20,786 nucleotides of DNA, from assembly GCA_000405345.1 (NCBI GenBank), contig ASPC01000027.1, positions 1-20,786 on the forward strand. Direction: 5' to 3'. Below the pieces are notes generated by a model. It made no database searches. It saw only the letters and a program-made list of their open reading frames with translations, and was not told where the DNA came from. Source of the stretch: Atribacteria bacterium SCGC AAA255-N14 (GTDB lineage Bacteria; Atribacterota; JS1; SB-45; 34-128). A program made the position numbers and the translations under genes. Every line of letters starts with the position of its first letter. Within the stretch, counting starts at the first letter, position 1. Of the stretch, positions 1-8,145 are shown one piece after another.

Positions 1-76
1 CTAAATTATTACAATAAAAATAAGTAAATAAATTAGCAAGTTTAAATAAAAGAAGAAAATTAGAAAGGGGAAAACT

Positions 77-1207
77 ATGATTATATTATCTTGCAACTGT
101 GGTAGCTCCTCAGTAAAATATCAACTTTACAACTGGGAAAAACAGGAAATTATTGCCAAAGGAATAGTAGAGCGGGTCACCATAGGAGATTCTTTCTGTG
201 TCCACGAGGTCAATCATAAAGAGAAAATTACCATAGAGCACGATTGCCCCACCCATAAGGAAGCTATTAAATTAATTGTAGATAGTCTTATTCATCCTGA
301 ACATGGTGCCATAAAGGATTTATCCGATATTGCCGCTATCGGCCATAGGGTAGTCCATGGTGGTGAAAAATTTTCCAAATCGGTAATCATCAACCAGGAG
401 GTCCTAAAAACCTTTAAAGAACTTGCTGGTCTCGCTCCATTACATAATCCCCCTAATATTATGGGTATCGAAGCAGCCATGGAACTATTACCTGATATTC
501 CCCATATGGCCATTATGGATACTGCCTGGCATCAGACTATGCCTGACTATATCTATAATTATGCTGTGCCCTACCAGTGGTATGAAAAATACGGGATAAG
601 AAGGTATGGTTTTCACGGCACTTCATTATTATATGTAGCCAAAAGGGCAGCGGTTCTCCTGAATAAAGACCCCTTCAAATGCAATCTAATCAGCTGCCAT
701 ATCGGAAATGGAGTAAGTGTGAATGCAGTAAAAGATGGTCTATCTTATGATACCAGCATGGGCTTTACCCCTTTAGAAGGAGCCATTATGGGCACCAGAG
801 CCGGAGATCATGACGCCGCTCTGGACTTCTATGTCATGCAAAAAGAAGGTTATTCTCCCCAAGAGATGGATGCGATACTAAACAAAAAAAGCGGAATATT
901 GGGCATAACCGGAAAGTATGTAGATAGGAGAGATGTAATTAAAGCTGCCTCCCAAGGAGACAAAAGAGCCCAATTAGCCTTGGAGATGGAGGCCTACCGG
1001 CTGAAAAAATATATTGGTGCCTATACCGCCGCCCTAGGAAGAGTAGATGCCCTGGTCTTTACTGCCGGGGTAGGGGAGCTGAGTGATATTATTCGTGGTA
1101 AGGTATTAGAAGGACTGGATATCCTGGGAATCAAATATGATCCCGAAAAGAACAGATTGGCCAGAACCAGGAATGCTGAACTGGATATCTCTTTTTATTT
1201 TAGATAA
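77..1207 (+). CDS. ackA: Acetate kinase, C-terminus lost at a junction
   Basis: Cytosolic acetate kinase converts acetyl phosphate and ADP to acetate and ATP, the energy-yielding end of acetogenic fermentation. Visible family marks are the start with N7, S10, S12 and K14, GHRVVHGG with the substrate arginine, MDTAWHQ with the catalytic aspartate, RYGFHGTS with the conserved histidine, and IMGTRAGD. An AAAGGGG ribosome site at 64-70 supports the ATG at 77. The native frame is recognisable up to NAELDIS, about residue 371; the last residues (FYFR) come from inverted smc sequence. Family members are about 395-408 residues, so roughly 25-30 residues are missing, including the conserved late glutamate of the active site. 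As written the protein should be defective. G+C is far higher than downstream (24, 25 and 33 of 60 in lines 661-840). No pta gene is visible nearby. The identity is secure; the truncation is probably artefactual. Confidence 0.93.
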   Translation: MIILSCNCGSSSVKYQLYNWEKQEIIAKGIVERVTIGDSFCVHEVNHKEKITIEHDCPTHKEAIKLIVDSLIHPEHGAIKDLSDIAAIGHRVVHGGEKFSKSVIINQEVLKTFKELAGLAPLHNPPNIMGIEAAMELLPDIPHMAIMDTAWHQTMPDYIYNYAVPYQWYEKYGIRRYGFHGTSLLYVAKRAAVLLNKDPFKCNLISCHIGNGVSVNAVKDGLSYDTSMGFTPLEGAIMGTRAGDHDAALDFYVMQKEGYSPQEMDAILNKKSGILGITGKYVDRRDVIKAASQGDKRAQLALEMEAYRLKKYIGAYTAALGRVDALVFTAGVGELSDIIRGKVLEGLDILGIKYDPEKNRLARTRNAELDISFYFR

Positions 1208-1780
1208 ATTTGTTCTGCATAAATTATATTTTTGATAGATTAAAAATAATTCTAAATTTTTAATCTCTTCTTGACATATTTTATAACTATTTAAATGCTT
1301 TGCTTCTTCTTCTAAAATTAGTAATTGATTTTTTATTTCAGAAATTATGTTTTCAATCTTCTCTAAATTATAATTAGTTTCCTCAATTTTATTTAAAGTT
1401 TTTTTCTTTTCATATCTATATTTAGAAATAGAGGCAGCCTCTTCAAATAAATAACGTCGTTCAGATGGCTTTACACTTAAAATAAGATCAACTTCTCCCT
1501 GAGCAACGATTGAATAAGTATTTTTACTCAATCCTGTATTCATAAATAGTTCTTGAATATCTTTCAATCTGCAAGAGATTCCATTAATGAAATTTTCGGT
1601 CTCTCCGGAACGATAAATTCTTCTTTTAATATTTATTTCTTCCCAATCTACTGGAAGAACTTTCTCAGAATTATTGATAGTTAACGAAACTTCCGCTATA
1701 TTTAACGGTTTTACTTTGTGATTCCCTGAAAAAATAATATCTGTTAGTTGCTTTCCCCGTAATGACCTGATATTCTGTTC
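1190..1780 (-). pseudogene. smc: Inverted fragment of smc (N-terminal head and start of coiled coil)
   Basis: Read on the minus strand, about 197 codons encode SMC head sequence: EQNIRSLRGK, then the region with LTDIIFSGNHK, YRSGETENFING, the Q-loop-type stretch SIVAQGEVDLIL, PSERRYLFEEAASISKYR, and the first coiled coil (NKIEETNYNLEKIENIISEI). It begins just after the position where family members read WVLGEQN. Just upstream on that strand is an in-frame stop made by unrelated sequence. The initiator and the Walker A P-loop, about 60-65 residues, are absent. The fragment ends at KIKRDIQ, where acetate kinase sequence begins. The remainder of smc continues on the opposite strand from about 1781. 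The fragment has no start signal of its own and is not an independent gene. I infer a cloning-free chimera (amplification or assembly) rather than a living inversion, because smc is normally a single continuous gene. Confidence 0.85.
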
Positions 1781-4393
1781 GATTTAAATAAAGAAGCTGA
1801 AAATATTAACCAAAAAATAGTTACTGTCGAACAAAATAAAAAAGCAGTAATTTTGAATATTCTAGAAATAAACAAAAAATTAGATAGTTATAATAAAAAA
1901 CTTATCTATTTAAATAAAGAAATTATTAATATTTCAAAATTTATCGATTCGCTTAATATTATGGGAATAAATTCAAGGGAGTTATTAAAAACAGTTTCGA
2001 AAAAAGAACTGTTTTTAAAGGAATCAAAAATAAGATATAGTATTACCTTGAATATAATCGATATAAATTTAGAAAAAATTAGAAAAAAAAGAACTTTACT
2101 TGAAAATCAGTTAGAAAATATGCTGGCAAAAGAGATTGATTATCAAAAAATCGTAAGAGAAAACAGAAAAAACGAAGATGAGGCGCATCTTAAATCAAAT
2201 GAAGAAAAAATAAAAAAGATTGAAGTTATCTTAAGAAAATTACAGAAAGAAGTGGAAAAAGATAGAAATGTAATTAGCTTAAAAGAAGAAAGGAAAAATA
2301 TTTTAAAGAGATCAATTAATACTAATGGGAACAAAAACGGACAAAAGACAGAGATATTTTACTCCAAATACTGCCAAAAATATCCAAATGACTTTTGTGA
2401 AAAAATCATAAAACTCATCGATAATATTCCTTCAAAATATGAGAAAATAATAAAAATTACTTTAAAAGAAAGTTTAAACTCAATTGTAGTAAGCGATATT
2501 TCATATGCTTTAAATACAATTAATTCCTTATCGAAAAACGAATTAGAAAAATTAAAGATAATCCCTCTGGATTTAATAAAAAATATAAAAACACTTCCTG
2601 ATAACCAGGTTAAAATTAAAAACAAAAATATTTGTGGTTTTGCCTGCGAACTGATAAATTACTCCCAAAAATATCAGAATTTATTTAAAGTTTTGTTGGG
2701 AAATGTATTAATAGTTGAAGATATAAAAACTGCCCTTGATATTTCTAATGAGTATTTGGGTAAATATAAAATTATTTCACTAGATGGTATGGTAATAAAT
2801 ATTGACGGTTCCGTGGATATTTATTCAAACTCAAAAAATTCAGAGAATTATCAAGAGAGTTTTTATTATGTAGAAAAAGAGATTGAAAAATTAGATAAAG
2901 AAATAAAAACTTTAAAAATTAAAATTGAAGGAAATGATAATATTATAGAAAAAAATAATGATATTTATAATTCACTATGGAAAGAAAACCAGGATATAAG
3001 AAAATTATTGCAAGCGAACGAAAAAAACCTAACGGATAGTATAAATAATTTAAACAAGGCAACAGTTTCAATTAATGAGCTAAAAGATAACTTAAAAGAT
3101 CTTTTGATTGAAGAAAATAGTATTTTGGAGGAGAGAAAAAATATTTCCGGGAAATTACGTCTCTTAGAAAAAAATTACCACACTCTTTCTGAATATAGCA
3201 AAAATATTAGTCGTTCTAATAATACAATTAATCAAATTGTTACAAGAGGAAACAACCGCATAAACAATCTTTCCAGAGACATAAATGACCTAAAAAATAT
3301 TATTCTAATAAATAAAGAAAAACTGATAAACATAAAAGAAAAAGTTGAAAATGTTTCTCAATACAAGGATGAGCATTCCATCGATTTAGACGAAAAAAGA
3401 AGTATTATAAAAGAATATAATGAAAAACTTGTTGATATATTAAAAAAAATAAAAGAGCATAAAATTCAAATAGACAGGTTGGACAAAGAGAATCCTTCTG
3501 TTTTCAAGAAAGCAGAAGAGATAAAAGAAATTCTGCAAAAAAAATCTAATCTATTAGAAAATCTACAACAGGATAAGATAAACCTACAAAAATCGCATGA
3601 ATCAATCAAAGACAAACAACATAGAGAAGAAATATTAGAGGTTCAGTATCAGGAAAAATATGTTAATGTAGAGGAAGAAGTTAATAAAAATTATAATTTA
3701 TCACTGGAAAAATTAGAATTATACAAAAGTGTATCCGGTTCACAGAAAGAAGCTAGCCAAAGGATAGATATTTTAAGAGATAATATTCTAAAGATGGGGT
3801 TAATAAACTTTGAAGCCGGAAATAGATACAACGATCAGTTACAGCGCTATAATTCTCTATACGAAAAATACGAAGATATATGTAAGGCAAAAAAATATCT
3901 GGAAATAACGATTTTAGAAATTGACCAAATTGCCACGGAAAGGTTTAAAAAAACCTTTGATCAGGTAAAAACATACTTTAGTGATATATTTAAAAAAATA
4001 TTTTCCGGCGGGGAAGGAAGATTAATTCTTGAATCTGAAAAAGATATATTAAACTCCGGAATAGATATAATTGCCCGTCCTCCGGGAAAGAAAACGCAAA
4101 ATATTGAATTGTTATCCACCGGTGAAAAAGCCCTAACTGCTATAGCACTTTTACTGGCCTTATGGAAAGCAAATCCCAGTCCATTTTGCTTTTTTGATGA
4201 AATAGATACTTCTTTAGATGAAGTAAACGCTGAAAGACTTACCCATATATTAAAAGGGGAAGATTTAAATCAGTCGCAATTGGTTCTTATTACCCATCAA
4301 AAAACAATGATGGAAGCAGCAGACACATTATATGGCATAACCATGGAAGAATCAGGTATCTCAAAAATAGTTTCGGTAAAATTGGAAAAATAA
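1781..4393 (+). CDS. smc: Chromosome segregation ATPase SMC, C-terminal part
   Basis: SMC dimers with ScpA and ScpB entrap and organise chromosomal DNA. About 870 codons are open from just after the junction near 1780. They encode the rest of coiled coil 1, then a hinge domain from the FYSKYCQ region to LLGNVLIVED and KIISLDGMVINIDGS (roughly 2358-2830). A long return coiled coil follows, then the C-terminal head with signature LSTGEKALTA and Walker B FFDEIDTSLDE. The signature reads LSTGE where LSGGE is usual. The frame can start at a TTG at 1853, but there is no ribosome site there, and coiled-coil sequence (LNKEAENINQK) runs in frame upstream of it. I therefore treat this as an internal fragment, not a true start. 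This part plus the inverted 197 codons plus the missing ~65 approximates a full-length SMC of about 1,150 residues. ftsY follows 21 bp later. Confidence 0.9.
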   Translation, partial: DLNKEAENINQKIVTVEQNKKAVILNILEINKKLDSYNKKLIYLNKEIINISKFIDSLNIMGINSRELLKTVSKKELFLKESKIRYSITLNIIDINLEKIRKKRTLLENQLENMLAKEIDYQKIVRENRKNEDEAHLKSNEEKIKKIEVILRKLQKEVEKDRNVISLKEERKNILKRSINTNGNKNGQKTEIFYSKYCQKYPNDFCEKIIKLIDNIPSKYEKIIKITLKESLNSIVVSDISYALNTINSLSKNELEKLKIIPLDLIKNIKTLPDNQVKIKNKNICGFACELINYSQKYQNLFKVLLGNVLIVEDIKTALDISNEYLGKYKIISLDGMVINIDGSVDIYSNSKNSENYQESFYYVEKEIEKLDKEIKTLKIKIEGNDNIIEKNNDIYNSLWKENQDIRKLLQANEKNLTDSINNLNKATVSINELKDNLKDLLIEENSILEERKNISGKLRLLEKNYHTLSEYSKNISRSNNTINQIVTRGNNRINNLSRDINDLKNIILINKEKLINIKEKVENVSQYKDEHSIDLDEKRSIIKEYNEKLVDILKKIKEHKIQIDRLDKENPSVFKKAEEIKEILQKKSNLLENLQQDKINLQKSHESIKDKQHREEILEVQYQEKYVNVEEEVNKNYNLSLEKLELYKSVSGSQKEASQRIDILRDNILKMGLINFEAGNRYNDQLQRYNSLYEKYEDICKAKKYLEITILEIDQIATERFKKTFDQVKTYFSDIFKKIFSGGEGRLILESEKDILNSGIDIIARPPGKKTQNIELLSTGEKALTAIALLLALWKANPSPFCFFDEIDTSLDEVNAERLTHILKGEDLNQSQLVLITHQKTMMEAADTLYGITMEESGISKIVSVKLEK

Positions 4394-4414
4394 GTTAAGG
4401 CGGATAAAAAAACC

Positions 4415-5335
4415 ATGAATATAAGAAATATATTTTTCCAATTTAAAGAAGGTCTCTATAAAACGCGGATAGAATTTGCTAATAAATTAGGATATTTATT
4501 TAGTAATTCTAAAGATAAATCAGATTTTTTGGAAAAATTAGAAGAGTTATTAATATTATCTGACTTGGGAACTTCAGCTACTGCAGAAATCGTGGATGAA
4601 TTTCAGCAGATTAATTTTAGAGAATATAGGGAAAATAACTTTACATTTTTCAAAGAAAAATTAAAGTCTATCCTGATAGATATTTTAAATTCAACTTCAT
4701 CTGATATAAAGATTAATAAAGATAAATTAAATATAATAATGCTGGTAGGGGTAAATGGCTCAGGAAAAACTTCGGTAGCGGGTAAAATTGCTTATCGCTT
4801 AAAAAATATAAATAAAGATATAATAATGGTTCCTGCCGATACCTTTAGAGCAGCAGCGATACAGCAACTCAAGATTTTGGCGGATAAGGTAGGAGCAGAG
4901 ATGATAAATACCAAAGAAGGTGCTGACCCGGCGTCGGTCGTATATGATGGGATCAGCGCAGCCCGAGCCCGGAAAAAGAATATAGTTATTATCGATACTG
5001 CCGGAAGACTTCATATCAAGACAAATTTAATGAATGAATTGGAAAAGATAAAAAGGGTAATCCAAAAAGAGGCTAATAATTGCTCATTAGAAATATTGCA
5101 AACTATCGATGCTACAATGGGTCAAAATGCTATAGCTCAAGCAAAATCTTTTAACAACTTTTTAGGAATTACCGGAATTGCCCTTACTAAAATGGATGGA
5201 ACATCCAAGGGGGGAATAGTAATTGCCATAAAAAAAGAGTTAGATATTCCTATTAAATTAATTAGCTGTGGAGAAAATTTAAATAATTTATATGATTTTA
5301 AAGCTGATAAATTTGTTGAAGCTCTTCTTGATTGA
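4415..5335 (+). CDS. ftsY: Signal recognition particle receptor FtsY
   Basis: FtsY is the membrane-associated SRP receptor. Its GTPase pairs with that of Ffh to deliver ribosome-nascent chain complexes to the Sec translocon. The 306 residues comprise a helical N domain (about 1-100) and a G domain. Visible motifs are G1 GVNGSGKTS, G2 region DTFRAAA, G3 DTAGR, G4 TKMD, and a closing SCGENLNNLYDF. The closing motif replaces the more usual GVGE with SCGE. There is no acidic A domain, as in many short FtsY proteins. The ATG at 4415 follows an AAGGCGG site at about 4397-4403. It lies 21 bp after smc, so it is probably co-transcribed with it; smc-ftsY-ffh is a common bacterial order. A strong promoter for the next gene overlaps its stop codon. 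Confidence 0.96.
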   Translation: MNIRNIFFQFKEGLYKTRIEFANKLGYLFSNSKDKSDFLEKLEELLILSDLGTSATAEIVDEFQQINFREYRENNFTFFKEKLKSILIDILNSTSSDIKINKDKLNIIMLVGVNGSGKTSVAGKIAYRLKNINKDIIMVPADTFRAAAIQQLKILADKVGAEMINTKEGADPASVVYDGISAARARKKNIVIIDTAGRLHIKTNLMNELEKIKRVIQKEANNCSLEILQTIDATMGQNAIAQAKSFNNFLGITGIALTKMDGTSKGGIVIAIKKELDIPIKLISCGENLNNLYDFKADKFVEALLD

Positions 5336-5360
5336 CACTAATGATAATTTTCTATATACT
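5332..5360 (+). promoter_or_regulatory. Near-consensus sigma-70-type promoter for ffh
   Basis: TTGACA at 5332-5337 and TATACT at 5355-5360 are separated by exactly 17 bases. The -35 box overlaps the ftsY stop codon (TGA 5333-5335). Initiation would fall near 5367, giving an untranslated leader of about 60 bases before the ffh ATG at 5427. The match is the best I found in the window, and it stands at the one long repeat-free spacer in the smc-ffh region. It is predicted from sequence only. Confidence 0.7.
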
Positions 5361-5426
5361 TATAAAGGTATTTTTACGGAATTGAAAATTAGCAGATAAA
5401 CTGAAGTTAAGAGGGGTTATTTTTTT

Positions 5427-6750
5427 ATGTTTGACAACCTTACTGATAAATTTCAGACAATATTTAAAAAGATAAAAAACAAGGGAAAATTAAATGAAAA
5501 TGATATAAAAAATTGTCTTCATGAAATTCGTATAGCCCTTTTAGAAGCAGATGTAAATTATAAAGTTGTAAAGGAATTCATAAATAGTTTACATGAAAAA
5601 ATGCAACAGGAAAAGATATCTGAAAGTCTAACACCTGCTCAACAAATTATAAAAATTGTAAATGGGGAGATCACTGAAATATTAGGGTCCAAACAAAATG
5701 ACCTTAGTATAAGTCCCGCTCCTCCCACTATTATAATGTTAGTAGGATTGCAGGGAACCGGTAAAACTACCACAGCCGTAAAGTTAGCTAATTACTGTAG
5801 AAAAAAAGGGCATTTGCCGCTCTTGATAGCAACAGATATATATCGACCGGCAGCCATTGAACAACTGCAGGTATTAGGTGAAAAATCTGATTTACCGGTT
5901 TTTTCCATAGGTAAAAACGAAAGTGCAGTAAATATTATTAAAGCTGCCATAAGTTACTCATCTAAAAAAAATTACGATGTGTTAATTATTGATACTGCCG
6001 GAAGATTGCATATAGATGATAAATTAATGGATGAGTTACGGGAGATTGATAAAAATATTCCTCTTCAAGAAAAATTATTGATAGTAGACGCTATGGCCGG
6101 ACAGGATGCGGTAAATTCAGCTAAAGTGTTTTGTGATAAGGTCAAAGTAAGCGGAATTATTCTGACCAAATTGGATGGTGACACTCGGGGGGGGAGTAGC
6201 CCTATCCTTAAAAAAGGTTTTGGGAATACCTATTAAGTTTGTAGGAATAGGTGAAAAGGTCGATAATATTGAACCTTTTCATCCAGAAAGAATGGCCTCT
6301 CGGATATTGGGCATGGGCGATGTATTGACACTAATAGAAAAAGTTGAAACTTCTTATAATAAGGATGAATTAATAAAATTAGATAAAAAGATGAGGGACC
6401 ATAATTTTGATTTAAATGATTTTTATTTACAGCTAAAAAAAATGAAAGATATTGGTTCGGTAGATCAGATTATGGATATGGTTCCGGGATTTAACAATTT
6501 AAAAAATAGAATAGATGTTACAAAATTAGGAGATAGAGAGGGTGAACTAAAGAAAATTGAAGCTATTATAAGTTCTATGACTGTTGAAGAAAGAGAAGAT
6601 CCTTCTATGATTAACGGAAGCAGAAGGAAAAGAATATCCAGGGGGAGTGGAACACAGCTTTCTGAGATAAATAGATTGTTAAAACAATTTTATCAGATAA
6701 AAGAAATGTTTAAAAAGGGAGCAAAACTAAAAAACTTTTCTTTTAATTAA
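5427..6750 (+). CDS. ffh: Signal recognition particle protein Ffh, frameshifted
   Basis: Ffh binds the 4.5S/SRP RNA and signal peptides and pairs with FtsY. The N domain spans about residues 1-95. The G domain has GLQGTGKTTT (G107 onward), DIYRPAAIEQ, DTAGRLH and TKLDGDTRGG. The M domain follows, with IMDMVPGFNNL and the RNA-binding SRRKRISRGSG motif, then NRLLKQF. The reading frame breaks at an eight-G run (6187-6194). The first frame ends in unrelated residues at 6236 and the second carries the rest from GGVALSLKK onward. Seven Gs would restore DGDTRGGVALSLKK exactly and give a 440-residue protein of normal family length. ATG 5427 follows AAGAGGGG at about 5408-5415. Because Ffh is near-universally essential and both halves are perfectly conserved, I infer a sequencing or assembly error. 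Confidence 0.93.
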
Positions 6751-6761
6751 TATAGAGTATA

Positions 6762-7052
6762 ATGTATAGCGAAAAACGAAAAGCGCAAAACTATATTCGT
6801 ATATCGTATATAGTATATCGCATATAGTGAAGAAAATAGAAATTCAGAATCCAGAAGATAGAAAGAAATAGTGATAAGTAATATGTGTGCTTCAATAAGT
6901 AATGATTTGTATATTTCGGATTACAGTTTTTCTCTCTTTTTATCATTTAAATACGAACGAAATACGCAATACGATATACAATATACGAAAAAAGGTTTTG
7001 AATTTTGAATTATGGTTTTTAACTTTTCGCTTTAAGCTTTTAGCTATATACT
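6762..7052. repeat. Composite extragenic palindrome, copy 1 (ffh-rpsP spacer)
   Basis: The 404-base spacer between ffh and rpsP has no credible gene. It opens with the arm sequence GCGAAAAACGAAAAGCGCAA (from 6769), followed by five 7-base units at 6798-6832 of the form (C/A)GTATAT, the last reading AGTGAAG. Inverse units (ATACGNA type) lie at 6962-6989. The complementary arm TTTTGAATTTTGAATTATGG follows at about 6997-7016. Forward and inverse heptamer arrays plus arms make a very long imperfect hairpin. The last ~90 bases before rpsP are plain AT-rich leader sequence. Confidence 0.75.
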
Positions 7053-7154
7053 TGTAACAAGAAATCAGATCTTTCACTTATATAAACTATATTTTAGTTT
7101 AATATTAAAAAATCGAAAAATAAAAATGTAAATAACAGAATGGAGGCAAAATTA

Positions 7155-7403
7155 ATGTCAGTAAAAATTAAACTTAGAAGAGAAGGTGGCAAGAAGAAAC
7201 CCTTTTACAAAGTAGTGGTAATTGATTCGAGGAAAGCTTGTAACGCTAAATTTATAGAACAATTAGGATATTATCAACCACTTTCTGATCCTTATGTTCT
7301 TAAGATTGACCAGGAAGCAAGTTTAAAATGGATCGAAAAGGGTGCTCAACTTTCAGCAACAGTAAAAAATCTATTTAAAAAAGAAGGAATATTAAAAAAA
7401 TAG
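7155..7403 (+). CDS. rpsP: 30S ribosomal protein S16
   Basis: S16 is a small-subunit protein needed early in 30S assembly, where it binds 16S rRNA. The 82 residues begin MSVKIKLRREGGKKKPFYKV, a family hallmark, followed by VVIDSRKACN, FIEQLGYYQP and the C-terminal WIEKGAQLSATVKNLFKKEG. An earlier in-frame ATG at 7140 would add five residues (MEAKL). I prefer 7155 because the GGAGG at 7142-7146 is then a correctly placed ribosome site, and family members start at this methionine. It heads the rpsP-khpA-rimM-trmD-rplS cluster. Repeat copy 1 separates it from ffh. Confidence 0.96.
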   Translation: MSVKIKLRREGGKKKPFYKVVVIDSRKACNAKFIEQLGYYQPLSDPYVLKIDQEASLKWIEKGAQLSATVKNLFKKEGILKK

Positions 7404-7424
7404 ATAAGACCTAAGGAGACTATT

Positions 7425-7655
7425 TTGAAAGAACTTATTGAATTAATTATAAAAGGAATTGTAGACAATCCAGACAAAGTAGAGATAAATGAAATTATTG
7501 GTGAAAAGTCATCGATATTTGAAGTAAGGGTTGATTCTAGCGATATAGGTAAAGTAATTGGAAGACAAGGTAGAAATATAAAGTCAATAAGAACTATAGT
7601 AAATGCGGCAGCGCAAAAGGATGATAAGAGAGTAGTTCTCGAAATTGTCGAATAA
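7425..7655 (+). CDS. khpA: KH-domain RNA-binding protein KhpA
   Basis: This 76-residue single KH-domain protein is of the YlqC/KhpA family. In Firmicutes it pairs with KhpB (Jag) and affects cell-wall synthesis and RNA fate. The GKVIGRQGRNIKSIR segment contains the GxxG RNA-binding loop, and the RVVLEIVE end is typical. It starts with TTG at 7425 after an AAGGAG site (7413-7418), 21 bases after rpsP, so the two are likely co-translated. Its usual place between rpsP and rimM is kept. The stop codon is followed within a few bases by repeat copy 2. Confidence 0.93.
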   Translation: MKELIELIIKGIVDNPDKVEINEIIGEKSSIFEVRVDSSDIGKVIGRQGRNIKSIRTIVNAAAQKDDKRVVLEIVE

Positions 7656-8085
7656 AATTAGCGTGTAGCGAATAAAACTAGCGTATAGCGTACAGCGTTT
7701 AGCATATAGGGAAACAACCAGTATATAGTATCGAGTATATAGTATATAGTGAAGAAAGGAAAATAAATACAAGAAAAAAATAGAGGAAAGAGAAGCAGTA
7801 TCACCTATCGCGTGAAGAAAATCAGTTTTCAGTTATCATTTTACAGCTAAAAGCGTAAAGCTAAAAGCGTAAAACCATAATTCAAAACTCAAAACTTTTT
7901 TCTCAGTTTTAAATTCTAAGTACTGTTTTTTACTTCTTTAGTTTTCCATTTTTGCAATATACATGATAGATAAGAAAGATGAAAATCAATATATAAAACA
8001 ATGTATTCAAACTTTAAATTTTGAGCTATAGCTTTGCGTTTTGCGCTTTTCGTTTTTCCTTATAACTATTCACTAATTAAGGTTT
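7656..8085. repeat. Composite extragenic palindrome, copy 2 (khpA-rimM spacer)
   Basis: This 490-base spacer has no supportable gene. It contains a second-flavour heptamer array (AGCGTAN type) around 7681-7708 and a first-flavour array at 7720-7754 (five units, the last AGTGAAG). It then has an inverted copy of the arm module at about 7822-7897, matching the reverse complement of 10870-10940. The core at about 7945-8000 matches the reverse complement of 14095-14145. The complementary arm is at 8005-8059, and ACTATTCACTAATTAAGG closes it near 8066. This copy therefore stands in the opposite orientation to the copies after rnhB and rpe. Confidence 0.75.
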
Positions 8086-8145
8086 ACGAAAAAATGTAAT
8101 TTCCATAAAATAAATTTATCTAATAAACTTAAAGGAGAAATTTTA

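Noticed and set aside
1106..1183. Minus-strand tail continuing from the smc fragment
   Set aside because: Beyond the junction it is antisense to ackA and resembles no SMC sequence.
1190..1780. Programmed invertible switch in smc
   Set aside because: There are no inverted repeats of useful length at both ends and no adjacent invertase, and the start and Walker A codons are missing, so flipping could not restore the gene.
6175..6236. Programmed ribosomal frameshift in ffh
   Set aside because: No pseudoknot or upstream stimulator is evident, ffh is not known for this, and a homopolymer count error explains it fully.
6798..6832. Heptamer arrays as a CRISPR array
   Set aside because: Units are 7 bases with no spacers, and no cas genes are present.
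7047..7052. TATACT as a -10 box for rpsP
   Set aside because: No acceptable -35 box lies 16-18 bases upstream, and the word belongs to repeat sequence.
7584..7772. Minus-strand frame of 62 codons overlapping the khpA end
   Set aside because: Its tyrosine-rich peptide (YTRYYIL, LYAKRCTLYA) is just the 7-base repeat read in three frames; there is no start signal and it overlaps khpA antisense.
7656..8145. tRNA, SRP RNA or other structured RNA gene in the long spacers
   Set aside because: I found no cloverleaf, CCA end or SRP-like loop; the pairing seen is explained by the repeat arms.
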